In this document: positions 11,548-22,516 of the stretch, one piece after another
Layout of the letters: each line of letters opens with the position of its first letter
Numbering within the stretch: the stretch's first letter is position 1
DNA from: Heligmosomoides polygyrus polygyrus
Lineage: Eukaryota; Nematoda; Chromadorea; Rhabditida; Heligmosomidae
Assembly (NCBI GenBank): GCA_947396885.1
Contig: OX377202.1
Coordinates: forward strand, 68,048,643 to 68,112,642
Length of the DNA: 64,000 nucleotides
Reading direction: 5' to 3'
The notes under the pieces: generated by a model
What the model was told of the DNA's origin: nothing
The model's database searches: none
What the model saw: only the letters and a program-made list of their open reading frames with translations
Position numbers and translations under genes: made by a program

Positions 11548-14208
11548 TCACCTGTCGTCCCGCTGATCATCGACTTCCTCGAGCGGGCGCCAGCAGCGTC
11601 TCCATTCGTCCCTGTCGCGTGCCAGAGTGGTCCAATGGATCCTCCTCGCTCGAGGGACACGAAGAGCGTCATATCGGTCGTTCAGGGCTTTCACGAAGAA
11701 GTCCGACCAACGCGTTGGTGGGCGTCCTGGTGTTCTTTTGACATCCCGCGGAATCCAATCTGTGACGGCTCTCGTCCAGCGGGTGTCTGCGAATCGCATT
11801 ACGTGGCCGGCCCACCTAATTTTCGACGACTTGGCCCATGCGACAGCGTCTCTGATCTTCGAACGTCGGCGAAGCTCGGAACTCCGGAGGCCTTCTCTCA
11901 CTTGCGTGAGTCGTGTCACTCCGAGCATCGTCCTCTCGATTCCACGCTGCGCGACGCTGATCGCGTGTTCATCCTGCTTTCGTATAGCCCAGGTCTCTGA
12001 GGCGTATGTTAGGGCAGGAAGAACAGTGGAGTCGAATAGGTGGGCACGGAGTCGGACGTTCTTCGTCTTCTTCGCGACTTCTTCGACGCTCTTGAAAGCT
12101 CCCCAAGCCGCTCGTTTCCTCCTGCTCAGCTCTGGTGCTAGGTCGTTGGCCATGTTGACTTCGCGACCCAGATACACATAGCTGGAGCATTCGGAGATGT
12201 TCGTTCCGTTGAGCGAGAATGGGGCATCAGAAACCCATCCGTTCTTCATGAACATCGTCTTCGTAAGATTCAGCTGCAGTCCAACGCTTCCACATACACG
12301 ATCGAAGTCGGCCAGCATTCGTTCCGCCTGACTGATGCTCGGTGTTATGAGCACGATGTCGTCAGCGAAGCGAAGATGGTTCAGTTGCCGGCCGTCGACC
12401 TTCACTCCCATGGCTTCCCATTCTAGTTCGCGCATGACGTTTTCGAGAGTGGCGCTGAAGAGCTTCGGGGATATGGTATCCCCTTGTCGAACCCCTCTCT
12501 TCACGTCAATGACGACGTCGTTGTAGAATGGAGAGATCTTGGTCGTGAATCCACTGTACAGCTCTCGAAGGACTCTGATGTACTGAGTAGGAACGCCCTG
12601 GGTGAGCAGAGCTTCCATGACCGCTTCAGTCTCGACGGAGTCGAATGCCTTCTTCAGGTCGATGAACGTAAGGCACAGCGGCAGCTTGTACTCTCGCGAC
12701 ACTTCGATGAGCTTCGTAATGGTGTGTATGTGGTCGATCGTGCTGAATCCTCTCCGAAATCCTGCTCGTTCGCATGGCTGTCCTTCGTCCAGCGTTCTAC
12801 TAATCCTATTCAGGATGACTCGAGTGAACAGCTTGTAGACTACGTACAACAGGCAGATCGGGCGATAGTTGCCAATGTCGTGCACGTCTCCCTTCTTGTA
12901 CAGCAAAACGGTCTTGCTGGTCTTCCACTGAGATGGAACCTTGCATTCGGACAGGTAGCGTGTGAAGAGCCGCGCCAAGGTGTTGATGAGCGCTGGCGGG
13001 AGGTTCTTCAGGTGTTCAGCTCTGATCCTGTCAGAACCGGGTGCTGTACGTTTCTTCACCGACGAGATGGCGCGTCGGATTTCGGAAGAGAGAACAGAGG
13101 GGACGACGTATCCATCCTGCGGAAGATGGCATGGGGGCAGGTGGACGTGGCTATCGAAGAGATCGGAGTAGAAGTCGTGGATGACTTTCTCCATGGTCCT
13201 TCTGGAGGAGGTGATGGTTCCGTCAGGATGTCGGAGAGCGGTCATCTTGGTCTTGAAGTTGGCGAAGTTCCGGCGGGCATTGCGGATGCTCAGCCCTGCC
13301 TCTGCTGCTTCAGCCAACACTTCCGCCCTTCTCTCCTTCAGATCTTCCTTTATCGCCGCTCTGCATAGCTTCGCAAGCTCGGACGTCAGTTGGTAGTTGC
13401 CTGACGCTCGTGCTGCTCCACGCTGGCGTATCAGCTCGAGAGTTTCCGGAGACAGACGTCTCTTGGTGGTCTTCAAGCTCTCGGCTCCCTTAGCACTATC
13501 GTGGAGATGGTGCACGAAGCGATCGTATTCCTCGTCGACGTTGTCCATGACGGCATCTTTCCAAAGGCCGACGAGAGAGGTGTAGAGATCCCAGTTGATG
13601 GTCGTTCTGGGATTCCTCTTCTTGAATTTCGCGGCCTTCTCTCCTTGACCCGAAAAGCGGAACCTCGCGCGAAGGAGGCGGTGGTCCGATCCCGTGTAGA
13701 ACTTGGGGACAACGGAGACATCGGTTAGGCAATACTTGCGATTGAAGATGATGTGGTCGATCTCGTTGTGAAACTGGCCACCGGGGGATTCCCGGGTCCA
13801 TCGTAGGGAGGGAGGCTTCTGGAACTGCGAGTTTCCATGGATGGTCTTGGTCGACATGATAAACTCAAACAGCCTTTCACCTTGTTCGTTCCACTCCAAA
13901 CCGTGGGTTCCGATGTGAAGTTCTTCCGGCGACCTTCGTGGCCCGATCTTGGCGTTGAAGTCGCCGACGATCACCTTGTAGAAGGTGTGATCTTCCTTAT
14001 AGAACTTCTCCAGCTCCACGTAGAAGGCCTCGACGTCTTCGTCGTCGTAGTCGGATGTTGGGGCATACGCGACGAACACAGTCAAGGCTGGCACGGAGCC
14101 ACATCGCTTCAGTCGCAGACGCCCGATTCGGCTTGTCAGAGACTCGTACGAATCGATGTTCATGGCCAAGTGCGTGTTGACGAGGACACCAACAGCTGCA
14201 TTACGGTG
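11548..14208 (-). mobile_element. RTE-type non-LTR retrotransposon, 5'-truncated, intact RT frame
   Basis: An uninterrupted 873-codon frame runs from an ATG at 14,169 to a TGA at 11,548, and the coding similarity continues upstream to about 14,208. In order it shows the C-terminal part of an AP-type endonuclease (GDFNAKIG near residue 70, NEIDHIIFN near 135, SDHRLL near 160), the RT fingers (GNYRPICLL), RT motif A (FIDLKKAFDSVE, about 505), motif B (RGVRQGDTISPKLFS), motif C (FADDIVLI, about 600), motif E (YVYLGREV) and the C-terminal RWAGHVMRF...PGRPPTRW region typical of RTE elements. The N-terminal endonuclease is missing, so the copy is 5'-truncated as expected from target-primed reverse transcription. 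The absence of stops implies a young insertion. Opposite-strand frames here are shadows. It lies in intron 2 of the TBC gene, same orientation. Confidence 0.95.
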
Positions 14209-15292
14209 AAAAATCTATGTTACGGTTTTGCAGGAGGAACACCTCAACTACTTGGAGTGGGGCAAATTAGAAAAGGTCACGAAGAGAGGCTGCTATTCTA
14301 GAGATATTCACTACTACTTATGGTCAGGAAAGATTGAGCCCACCAACTATAAATCTCCACATAATTGTTCTGCCAATATAGCGACGCCACGCTGGAGAAA
14401 TTCAACAATTTTGAATGCTATGTAGTATTCAAAGGATCGTCATTTCACTATAACCGGGAGACGATATTAACATTCCTGTACAGACAATAAATTCAAAACA
14501 TTCACCGACTCACCATCAGTGGATTAACCCAGAGCTGAAGTTTCGGCCCGCTTGGATGACTTCCACAAAAAATCGATAATTGCATCAATATCGATTGATG
14601 GAGATGGATACTTCAAAGGCGAACTTCAGATTCGTGTTCAGCGACCTCGACTATCCCCAGGGCTGAAGCTTCGGTCCGCTGTCGATCGTCATCGTTGAGC
14701 ATCGCCATTACGCCGTTACGCCGTGCCCCACTCCAGTTGTGACGGACGGACGGAAGGACGGAAACACAAACACTTCCTTTGTACATTGTAGTATAATTAA
14801 TCCTCTAAGAGCGATAGGTGGTTATGGAACCTTGCAGTTACGTACATCATGGTTTTTCAAATAACATACAAAATTCAAATTAGCAACATCTATGAAGTCT
14901 TTTCAATAAAGCATAAAGCAAGTTGTTGATCACTAGATTTCCACAAATGCCACTGAAGGAAGTACACCTTAGCAGAAACAGATAGGAACACGCCTTAGAA
15001 GATTCGCTAGAATGATGACTGAATGGAAAAAACTGAAAAACTAAAAAAATTAAATGGTGACCACCTCTAGCGACGAGCGAAGGTTTAGAGTAATTGTTGA
15101 TTGTCTCGAAACGCGCCTTGCTAGTGATACTCTGACAATAATGAAGGGCAGCTGGGCTGGACAGCAGTTGGAAGAGGCTCGAATCAAGGCCCTTCGTCTT
15201 GGCTAGAGTCAAGCTCTGAGCAACCAAGTCTTTCATCTTTCCGGCGTTGGTGCGTTGATTCCAAGTTTGCATAGAAAGGACAAAACACTCAC
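14209..15292. other. Intronic sequence between two LINEs
   Basis: No family is recognisable. A minus-strand frame of 130 codons (15,272-14,880) begins with a protein-like stretch (KMKDLVAQSLTLAKTKGLDS) but has no splice support and later becomes low-quality. Left as unassigned. Confidence 0.4.
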
Positions 15293-15430
15293 TTCTTCAT
15301 CCGCGGCCGGTGCAGTTGATTACGTAGAACAAATACGCATCTAAACTGTTTCCACCACAGCTCTCGTAGAAGTGGAGCGCATAGCGCGCTCCGAAAGGGA
15401 CTGACTTTCTCGCGCCCTTTCGCTGCCGCT
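15293..15430 (+). repeat. SINE-A fragment, 3' half
   Basis: The sequence matches the 3' half of SINE-A: the CATC-GCGGCCGG block, ACAAATACGCATC, CGTAGAAGTGGAGCGCATAGCG and AAAGGGACTGAC. The tRNA-like head is absent. The fragment ends just left of the decayed RTE element. Diverged. Confidence 0.65.
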
Positions 15431-15544
15431 GCCCTTTCTCAATTATCATTTTTTGAAGAACAATCAAAATAGGATTCCAACAGGAATCATCGGAGAAGTG
15501 GAAATGCACTGCGAGAGACCAATCTTCAGATTTTCTAACCCTTT

Positions 15545-18290
15545 ATCTTAGTCTTGTTTTTCTTCAGTTTGTCCCGCTTTATGACGCAGGTCCGCTCTTC
15601 TGGTGTGGTGATGCCAATTTGCGTGAGCAAATGCTTGTCGACGTGGACACCAGCAACCATCAGGTCCCCACGCGACATATCAAGCCAACATTGCTTCGGC
15701 CTCCCTTTTGGCCGTTTTCCGGGTACATATATGCTAAGCTCAATCTTCCGATCAGTGTCACCACTAGCGCGGAGAACGTGGCCATACTACTGAAGGCGAA
15801 CTCCACGTAGCTTGATAGCAATTGGAGCGGCACTAGCTCCCTGACGTATGACATCGTTTCGAGTACGGTCCAGATGCCAACACCTCCTGTCCAGCGCAGC
15901 ATTTTCATTTCCAATACCAAGAAAGAGTCTCATTCTCCTTGTTGCAGGCCAGCATTTAGCTTCGTACATCGCTAATGGTCGGACTTCTGTTCCATTAATA
16001 TTCAATTCAAGGCGTTCCGGTATATTTCAGGCACATCCACTGCCTCCTATCAACGAACGTCATTTGGACCACGCTGCTTACGCGTGAGTCAACTTCGAAC
16101 GCCAGACTACCGTCAGACGCGATTACAACCAAAGTACTTGAAGCTTGTCTGCAAGAAGACTGGGTGTCTTGGACTCGGCCTCGTCTGGCCTGAACCCGAA
16201 CATCGCCCTGCGGTCACATCAACATGTGCTTTTCTGTCGAGTTCGGCCTTGGCAATCTGCCCAGGGCAGCGTTCAGGAGGTAGGCTTCTGAAGGTCTCTC
16301 GGAATGGCATCCATTACGACAATGCAAAGGAGCGGGAAGGCGAAGAGCCTTGGTGACCACCGACGGAGCTAGAGGAAACTCCGCCGATGTGCAAGGTGGC
16401 GCTCGCACTCTACTCTTTGAGCAAGAGTAGAGTGTGCACACCAACTCAACAAACTCTTCGGGAACGGAAATCTGAACGGCGTCGCGAATACGTCCATGTA
16501 CAATTCCCTCAAAGATATTCGTGTTCGTGTTGTGCAAGAGTAAGCGAATTGGACGGTAATTCGTGCAGTCAGCAGATTCCCCTTTTTGTTCCAAATCGGG
16601 ATCGTTATGCTTTCCTGCCAACTACTAGGTGCCTTCTTTTCTGCAGCAAAGTGGTTGAAAAACTTCGTTAGCCACCCAGCAGTATTGCAGCAGCTCAACT
16701 TCCATAGGTCGAGCGCTATGTCATCGTGACCTGTTGTTTTGCCTAGCTTCATCTTCTCTAAACCCGCTTCCGTCTCCTTCACAGTGATTTTCTGCACCGT
16801 ACCGTGCATATGAGAGAAGCAAGGGATAGGCGGATAGGCAAACTCTACTGTCGAAATTCTCTCGAAGCACTCATGCCATCGTTTCGTAGCCCTCTTGTTG
16901 TTCGTCAGCAGATGGCCGTTCTCATCGTTGATGCGCAAACAATTCTCAATGTCCTCGGTCTCACGATGGCGTGCTTTGGCAGGTCAGTAGAGATGTCGTT
17001 CACTGTCGCGGGTCTCGAGTTTCGCGCTGTGGGGGGCATAATAAGCGGCTTTTGCAACGGCTATGGCCTTCTTAGTCGCTTTCATGGCCTCCTGGTACAT
17101 ACGCCAACTGTCCGCAGTCTTGTCGCGCAGGAACTGATGATGCAATCTCTTCTATTCTCGGTTTTTTCTCTAACGTCGTTAGTCCAAAGCCATGCCTGCC
17201 TCCCGTTCTTGCGGCGTCCAGGCTTTGTGATGCCTAATTCAGAACATGCAACTTGTAATGTCGTATCGGTGGTATCTTTCCATAGTTCGTTGACCGAATA
17301 CGAGAAACAAAAGCTGCTGCGTTTTTCCTTCAACAGCCACCACTTGATTTCCGGTGGGCCGCATCGCCCCATATGCCTCAGGCTCGAAGGAGTGATCTTT
17401 AAGGCCCCTGTTATACTCCCGCAGGAGCTTCCGCGAATGGGCGGAAATCGCGTCGGGACCCCGCGCCGGGCCACTCGTCGCGGCCCCCCACGCCCGCCGT
17501 CCGCGGATCGCCGCCGACAGACGACGAGGGGGGCTGTTATACTTCCCGGCGGGAGGGCAGCCGTCCGCGGTGCAGTGCACCGCGGAAGGCCGTCGTCCCA
17601 TGGAGTTCGGCGCGGGAAACGTGCTCCAATGCTGCGCTAGCCGTCCCGGGACGACGACGACCGTACTCCGACTATAGTATGGGATGAGGTGGGAGTCGCG
17701 TTTTCGGAAGACGATCTTCACAATGGTGGGGTTATGCGGTTCCGACGCTCATCATCGGCAATTACGGCATTATGTGACCCGTAACCGAAACCGCCACAAC
17801 AGGTGTACCCGTGTTCCGTAGCACTTACGTGCCCATTAAGGTCACCGGGAACTATGATGACATCTTTCGTCGGTGTCTGCCTCTGCTGTCTTTTCATCTA
17901 GCAGGACCCTAGCGTACGCAAAGAAGAAATGATACATACGCTGTTCAGCAGCTACAACGACCTTCATTAAGCGGTCATTAAAACGTTCCACGCTTGCAAT
18001 CGCATCTCGGAAACATTCGGAGACGATTACACCAACCCCTCTGGGGGTACTGGGACTGCCGCATAGAGTGACCTTGAAGTTTCGGCCTATGTCCCTCGAC
18101 TTACAACAGAACCACCTCGTCTCCTGTGCAGCACAGAAGTCGGCTTGGCTCCAGTGTTTCTGCCAACACGCACGAGCGGCCAGTCAACGTGCCCACATAC
18201 ACCGTAGCAACGCGTGTCCTGATTACGCAGCGGGACATTCGGATTAGCTCAGTTGCATCAAGGACTTAGTTTCTAGTGGGACCACGTGGA
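15545..18290 (-). mobile_element. Decayed second RTE-type LINE (endonuclease and RT), many frame breaks
   Basis: On the minus strand the family order can be followed across broken frames: endonuclease start (VGTLTGRS, SRDIG, GVGVIVSE; about 18,250-17,990), VIIVPGDLNGHV (about 17,860), TIVKIVFRKRDSHLIPYYS (about 17,720), then a foreign GC-rich block, ALKITPSSL..IKWW (17,405), ELGITKPGRRK..QAWLW (about 17,220), RATKRWHECFERISTVEFA (about 16,880), GLEKMKLGKTTGHDDIA (about 16,750), NYRPIRLL (about 16,550) and the C-terminal CWPATRRMR..RLDRIRNDVIRQ, YGHVLRA and PGKRPKGRPKQ region (about 15,960-15,690). Most of RT motifs A-C is deleted around 16,350-16,100. It is a different RTE family from the intact copy at 11.5-14.2 kb. 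Non-functional. Confidence 0.85.
17406..17671. other. GC-rich 266-bp block inside the decayed RTE element
   Basis: The RTE similarity stops at the YYS end of the endonuclease (17,672) and resumes at ALKITPSS (17,405). Between them lies a strongly GC-rich block unlike the flanks, replacing the roughly 35-40 codons expected there. The word CTGTTATACT[T/C]CCCG occurs at its left edge (17,408) and again at 17,535, and GTCCGCGG-like words recur. It encodes nothing recognisable. It may be an inserted small element or captured host sequence. Confidence 0.6.
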
Positions 18291-19128
18291 GGAACGGAGA
18301 TCTTCGGCATAGTACCTAGCTCAAACGACTTTTCACCTACTCTCCGGATGCCAACTGGATAAACATTCTGCGTATGAAATCTTTAGGTAAACCTATTCGG
18401 TTAGAAAGGCCTTTCTCCAGCTTTCAAAAGGGATTGTTTCTGAAGCGAGCGAGCTGATTCTCTGAAGTACCATCCCCTGCGTGCGAGGAAACTAATCGAA
18501 CCGTAGAGGTGAGTGCTTCGGGGATGGTCCCCCGCTGGTGCGAGGCACGGCGCCATTGTCGGGAAGCCATCCGCCGCCCTCGTCGGCCTCCCTCTCCCCC
18601 GCCAATCTATCGTGCATGTGCTGCTGCGAGCGATAAGAAAAGCGACGAGTTTTCGTTGAATAGGTAGCGCGGCGGGCGACGATGACGAACCCGAATGAGT
18701 TCGCCCACGACGCAACGGTTCGCAGAGATTGATGGCGAACGTGCGGAAGGTCGACAGCAGCACGTCAACTTCTCCATGGATTTCGTGAAATTCGAAGACT
18801 TCAGTTCTTTGAAGCGTTGAGAACTAATTATGCAGGGTTATTTTTAGTTATTGTCCCACAACACGTTATCTGGATTACAACTGGTCTTCTCCAGTTCTTA
18901 ATCACTACCGAGCCAAAGGGGTTCAAGGTTCATTTTTCGTAGGAGTGATGAATTTTAGAGTAACCTTATAGAAGAACTTTAAAAAGTGTTATTTTGATCA
19001 AAGACCAGGCTAATCGCTGCACTAACGTTGCGCCGTAACAGACCGTGGCTGTGGAAGAGATTGTGCTGTCTTTCTATATGTAAATTGAGGCGCGCAAGAA
19101 TCCTAATTATTGATTATTACCTTATGGA
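18291..19128. other. Intronic sequence, nothing recognised
   Basis: A moderately GC-rich patch lies at about 18,500-18,760. No protein family, RNA gene or repeat copy is recognisable. Confidence 0.4.
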
Positions 19129-19421
19129 GGGCGCGTGTAGCGCAGCCGGAGGAGGCGCGACTGTCGCGTGCACCCGATACCAGGTTCCTGGTTCGGGTTT
19201 CCCGCCCAGGCCAACCAAGCCTTCCATCCCTCCGGGGTCGGTGAATTGGTACCAGACGTGTCTGGGAAGGATAGAGCGCTGACTTGTTCATCGGCTGGCC
19301 ACCGCAAGTCATTGTATGGCCAAATACGCATTCATGTCGCCTCCACGACATCCCGTAGAAGTAGAATGCGCTGGCGCATCCCAGAAGGGATTGACTAACG
19401 CCGTCCTTTATCCTTTATCCT
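19129..19421 (+). repeat. SINE-A, full-length reference copy with 12-bp target-site duplication
   Basis: This 293-bp element has a tRNA-like head with a pol III A-box-like TGTAGCGCAGCCGG (19,136-19,149) and a B-box-like GGTTCGGGTTT (19,190-19,200), a unique body, and a 3' end of repeated TCCTTTA units. It is flanked by the perfect direct repeat TTACCTTATGGA at 19,117-19,128 and 19,422-19,433, the signature of LINE-mediated insertion. At least seven other copies are in this window (690-890 minus, 6,598 plus, 15,293 plus, 38,298 minus, about 44,190 minus, 48,925 plus, 57,960 plus). A tRNA-derived SINE is the best explanation; the parent tRNA is not identified. Open frames through it are incidental. 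Confidence 0.9.
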
Positions 19422-20727
19422 TTACCTTATGGATGCCCAAAGCAAAGGCCGTCTACTTTAGACACTCTCAGAAGCAGTATTACCTGAGGGATTCGCTAAC
19501 AGAGGCACAAACAACCTGATCAGATTGGCGAGGATTAGTTATCATTTTGGCGACAAATCCGACACGTCGAATAAGCGTAAAAGTCTAGAAACAAGTAGTA
19601 TTTCGTCAGGACCGTCTATAGGTCCCTTCCAACATCATCTCTTCTTATAGCAGATATATCTGTAATACTCTCGTCAACTAACACGATTCGATTTCAAAGC
19701 GAATAGAATCCGGGCAGAATCTGACATTCAAATAGAAGGCAAACGCAATTAATTAAGAGACCACATTTGCATGAAGATAGAGACGAAACAATACATGTTT
19801 ACGCTGTTGCTATTATTGTCATTCTTGTCTTACTCTTATTCTATTATTGTCATACTATAAGAATTTTAAGATTCTTTATTGGTAGATTTGCATCCAATTA
19901 TACTAAGCAAGTGCAAATGGTCCCCAGAACCTAGGTGGTCACAGAATTCTCCAACAAGAAGCAGCGAGGATCGGAGATCCTCATGAAACGTTCAAGTCTG
20001 CTTCACTCTTCAATCAACCGGTGTTCACAACGGATTTAACCCCACAAGAGGTCCGATCGACCATTTCCTTCCGAATGTTTCGTCGCAACTACGAGGTCAA
20101 CAGAGAGAGAAGTCACTGTGGGAGCAGGTCTTCAAATACTTCGCATGAAGAGCTGCAAGCATGCAGGTCGAGATGAGTTCCAAAATGCTCTGACACAAGA
20201 GGCGTAAGGATCCTCATAAGGCGGCTACATGCATCGACTGTGCCATAAAATGATTGATTTGAGACTGCATTTGGAAAGAAATGAATAACTCCAACGCTGA
20301 AAACAGCACTAGCGTAGCCTACACACCCGCAAGATGTCAATATTTAGAGCTTTTTGAGAACTGCTTGAAAGCCTTTCCTAGAATGAGAAGCAGAAACTGA
20401 CAATTAACGGCATCAATAGAAAACACAAGAAAGGAAAGAAGGAAACAACTGTAAGATAACAAGAGATGAGAGAGATGTGAGAGCAGATGAGAATAGAATA
20501 AAGAGGAGAAGATTAAAGAAAAACTAGGAGAAAGGTTCGTTTCGCCACTTTCTTCGGGCAAATATTTGTTTTGTGCTCCTCCCGTGGCTCTTCACTGAAG
20601 AAGAGGAGCATTGAATCAGACTTCGTTTAATTCTGTTATGAAATTTAATTTTAATAAATTATTATATTTTTATTTTTATTTTGTTTTATATAAATACATT
20701 TTAATTATCAATTTGATAAGTGAATTG

Positions 20728-20762
<35 letters not shown>

Positions 20763-20764
20763 TT
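20728..20764. repeat. (TTTA)n microsatellite
   Basis: About nine tandem TTTA/TTAT units inside an AT-rich tract (20,635-20,830). Confidence 0.95.
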
Positions 20765-21572
20765 GAATTAATACTAAATTCAACTAATTTAATTTAATTT
20801 AATTAAAAAATAAACGAATAAACAAATAGGTAAGAAAACTAAGTAAACAAATAAGTTTAAACAGATATGTATCTCAAAGATACAATCAATCAAAACAAGT
20901 AAGTGTGCATTACGCAGGCAGTTTTCAATGATAGATGCTGTGTCAAACAGAGTCAGAGCTACTTGGGAGGCGCTGGGCATCACGAAGTGGCTTGCACAGA
21001 AGTACAAGACTAAATGCGTGGTGTCTTCAAAACACATTAAACAACGCCTATCTCTATCACCTCTGTCGCGATAGTTGCCAACTGCGTTGTGTTTCAGGGC
21101 AATACAGTTGGTGTCGTATGGCAGCTTCAATTTCAACCGACAAACTATTACGGGAGTTTTCGAACTGCACAAGTGTAAAAAAAACTCCAGGGCTAGTTTT
21201 CAAGGTTTGATCTAAACGATCCAATTCGTCGGTTCAGTTTTTCGTATTAGAGCTGAGATTGGGGAACAAAAATCGAGATAAGTTAAGTGAAGTGGAAAAG
21301 ATGAAACAAAACGAAGCGAGTGGTATATTGAGTATCACCTCTCGGAATGTGAGAATGAAGGAAGAGCAAACGCAGAACTGTGGAATGGTAGTACTGAGCT
21401 CTGCTGACCCCCTTGATACCAATAAGTAGTTGAAATCCTATTTTTAAGAATACGTACATATGTTCTCCAAAATTCAAGCAATTTCTCGTAAGTAGAAGAG
21501 GAAACACGTGAGAACCATAAAGAGATGTGGGGTGTATAATATATACTTATGCTTGAATGATCTAGGAACTTT

Positions 21573-21725
21573 TGAAGTCGAATATTCAAATTCCATTCGA
21601 ATTTCCATTCGAATTTGAATATTCAACTTCAAAGTTCAAAAAAATTGCGTTTTAGAATATATTCGGTTTCGAGTGCTTGAAAATTTTCGGTATTCGAAAC
21701 TATTCGAATATTCGAAATTTTTGGG
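21573..21725. repeat. AT-rich palindromic patch rich in TTCGAA words
   Basis: A 21-bp inverted repeat with one mismatch (21,573-21,593 against 21,611-21,631) is followed by repeated TATTCGAA words up to about 21,725. It resembles satellite-like or foldback debris. No coding content. Confidence 0.75.
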
Positions 21726-22012
21726 AGAGCATAAGTATAGTGTGATAGAGGAGAAGCCAAAAATTGTTGCTGCCCATGCTTGACTTGTAGAAGGCCCTTT
21801 TAGAGGCACAGACACTAAGCTACTAATCAGGACGCGAAGCTCGTTTGAAGCTCACGCAGTCTCCGTGAAGAGCTCTTCCTTCTTCTCGACATTTTCGCCC
21901 AACTGCCACCAACTTTATCGCTTCTCTTCTAGGGCAGTCTGATGATACGTAGACCCTCATCCAAACACAGCTGTCCTCCCTACAACATTCTGAAACAACG
22001 AAGGACACTCAC

Positions 22013-22197
22013 GTGTTCTGGGATTCTTTCGGGGATCCGCTTTTTCCCAGCGCTTTCTCCTGCGCATCACCACTGGAAAGTAGTCGGACCAGAACTTGGC
22101 ATAGTCCTGTCTCGCGTCTTCCAGGTCATTGTCGCTAAGCGGAAAGCGGTCGGAACTGCTGCTCCATGGACATTCAAATCCCAGGTCGTCGACTTTG
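22013..22197 (-). CDS. TBC-domain gene, exon 2 (N-terminal GRTP1-like region)
   Basis: The 185-bp exon has a textbook acceptor (CTTTTCAG, 22,198-22,205) and donor (GTGAGT, 22,012-22,007). One base completes a glycine codon from exon 1, then 61 codons follow and one base is left for exon 3. The protein begins KVDDLGFECPW, has an acidic serine-rich stretch, then YAKFWSDYFPVVMRRRKRW. In GRTP1-type TBC proteins a similar block (GFERP..YExFxxxYxxVxxRRxxKW) precedes the TBC domain, which supports joining this exon to KRFVYKGIP 14 kb away. The phase match is exact. No stop occurs in the frame. Confidence 0.85.
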
Positions 22198-22383
22198 CTG
22201 AAAAGTTCTCATAAAAACGGGTGACATTCTATTCTTCCATGTCTTGCAACGCTTTGATTGATGGGCTTCACTCGGGGAAAACCACATAAGAACGCCCCGA
22301 ACGACTTCCTCCTTGCTCACATTCTGTGTTTTACCGGAAGCAAGTCAGAATCAATACAGAGAAAGTAGGTTGCCACCTGTATT

Positions 22384-22516
22384 TTGTTCCCTCTAGAATC
22401 GGCAATAGTACTATGAACCACTGACTAAACAAGCTTGGAGAGACGTTGTATTGTTCCCACCAGAATCGGCAATAGTACAAAGAACCATTGACCAAAAACC
22501 CTAGGGAGACGTTGTA
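22384..22516. repeat. Two-copy 66/67-bp tandem duplication
   Basis: Units 22,384-22,450 and 22,451-22,516 share TTGTTCCC, AGAATCGGCAATAGTAC, GAACCA and GGGAGACGTTGTA-type blocks with about ten differences. An older local duplication within intron 1. Confidence 0.85.

Larger units (their letters stand above)
19434..22012. other. Intronic sequence, AT-rich, simple repeats
   Basis: The block contains an AT-rich tract at about 20,635-20,830 including a (TTTA)n microsatellite at 20,728-20,764, and a TTCGAA-rich palindromic patch at 21,573-21,725. No coding exon is recognised. It is the 5' part of the 14-kb intron 2. Confidence 0.6.

Noticed and set aside
11627..14301. Several long plus-strand frames, the largest 294 codons (12,484-13,368)
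   Set aside because: They are antisense shadows of the intact RTE reverse transcriptase frame on the minus strand.
15288..15300. GTGAGT donor on the minus strand
   Set aside because: The sequence before it is a SINE-A fragment, not an exon.
16804..17640. 278-codon plus-strand frame
   Set aside because: It runs antisense to the decayed RTE element and through its GC-rich insert; no family resemblance.
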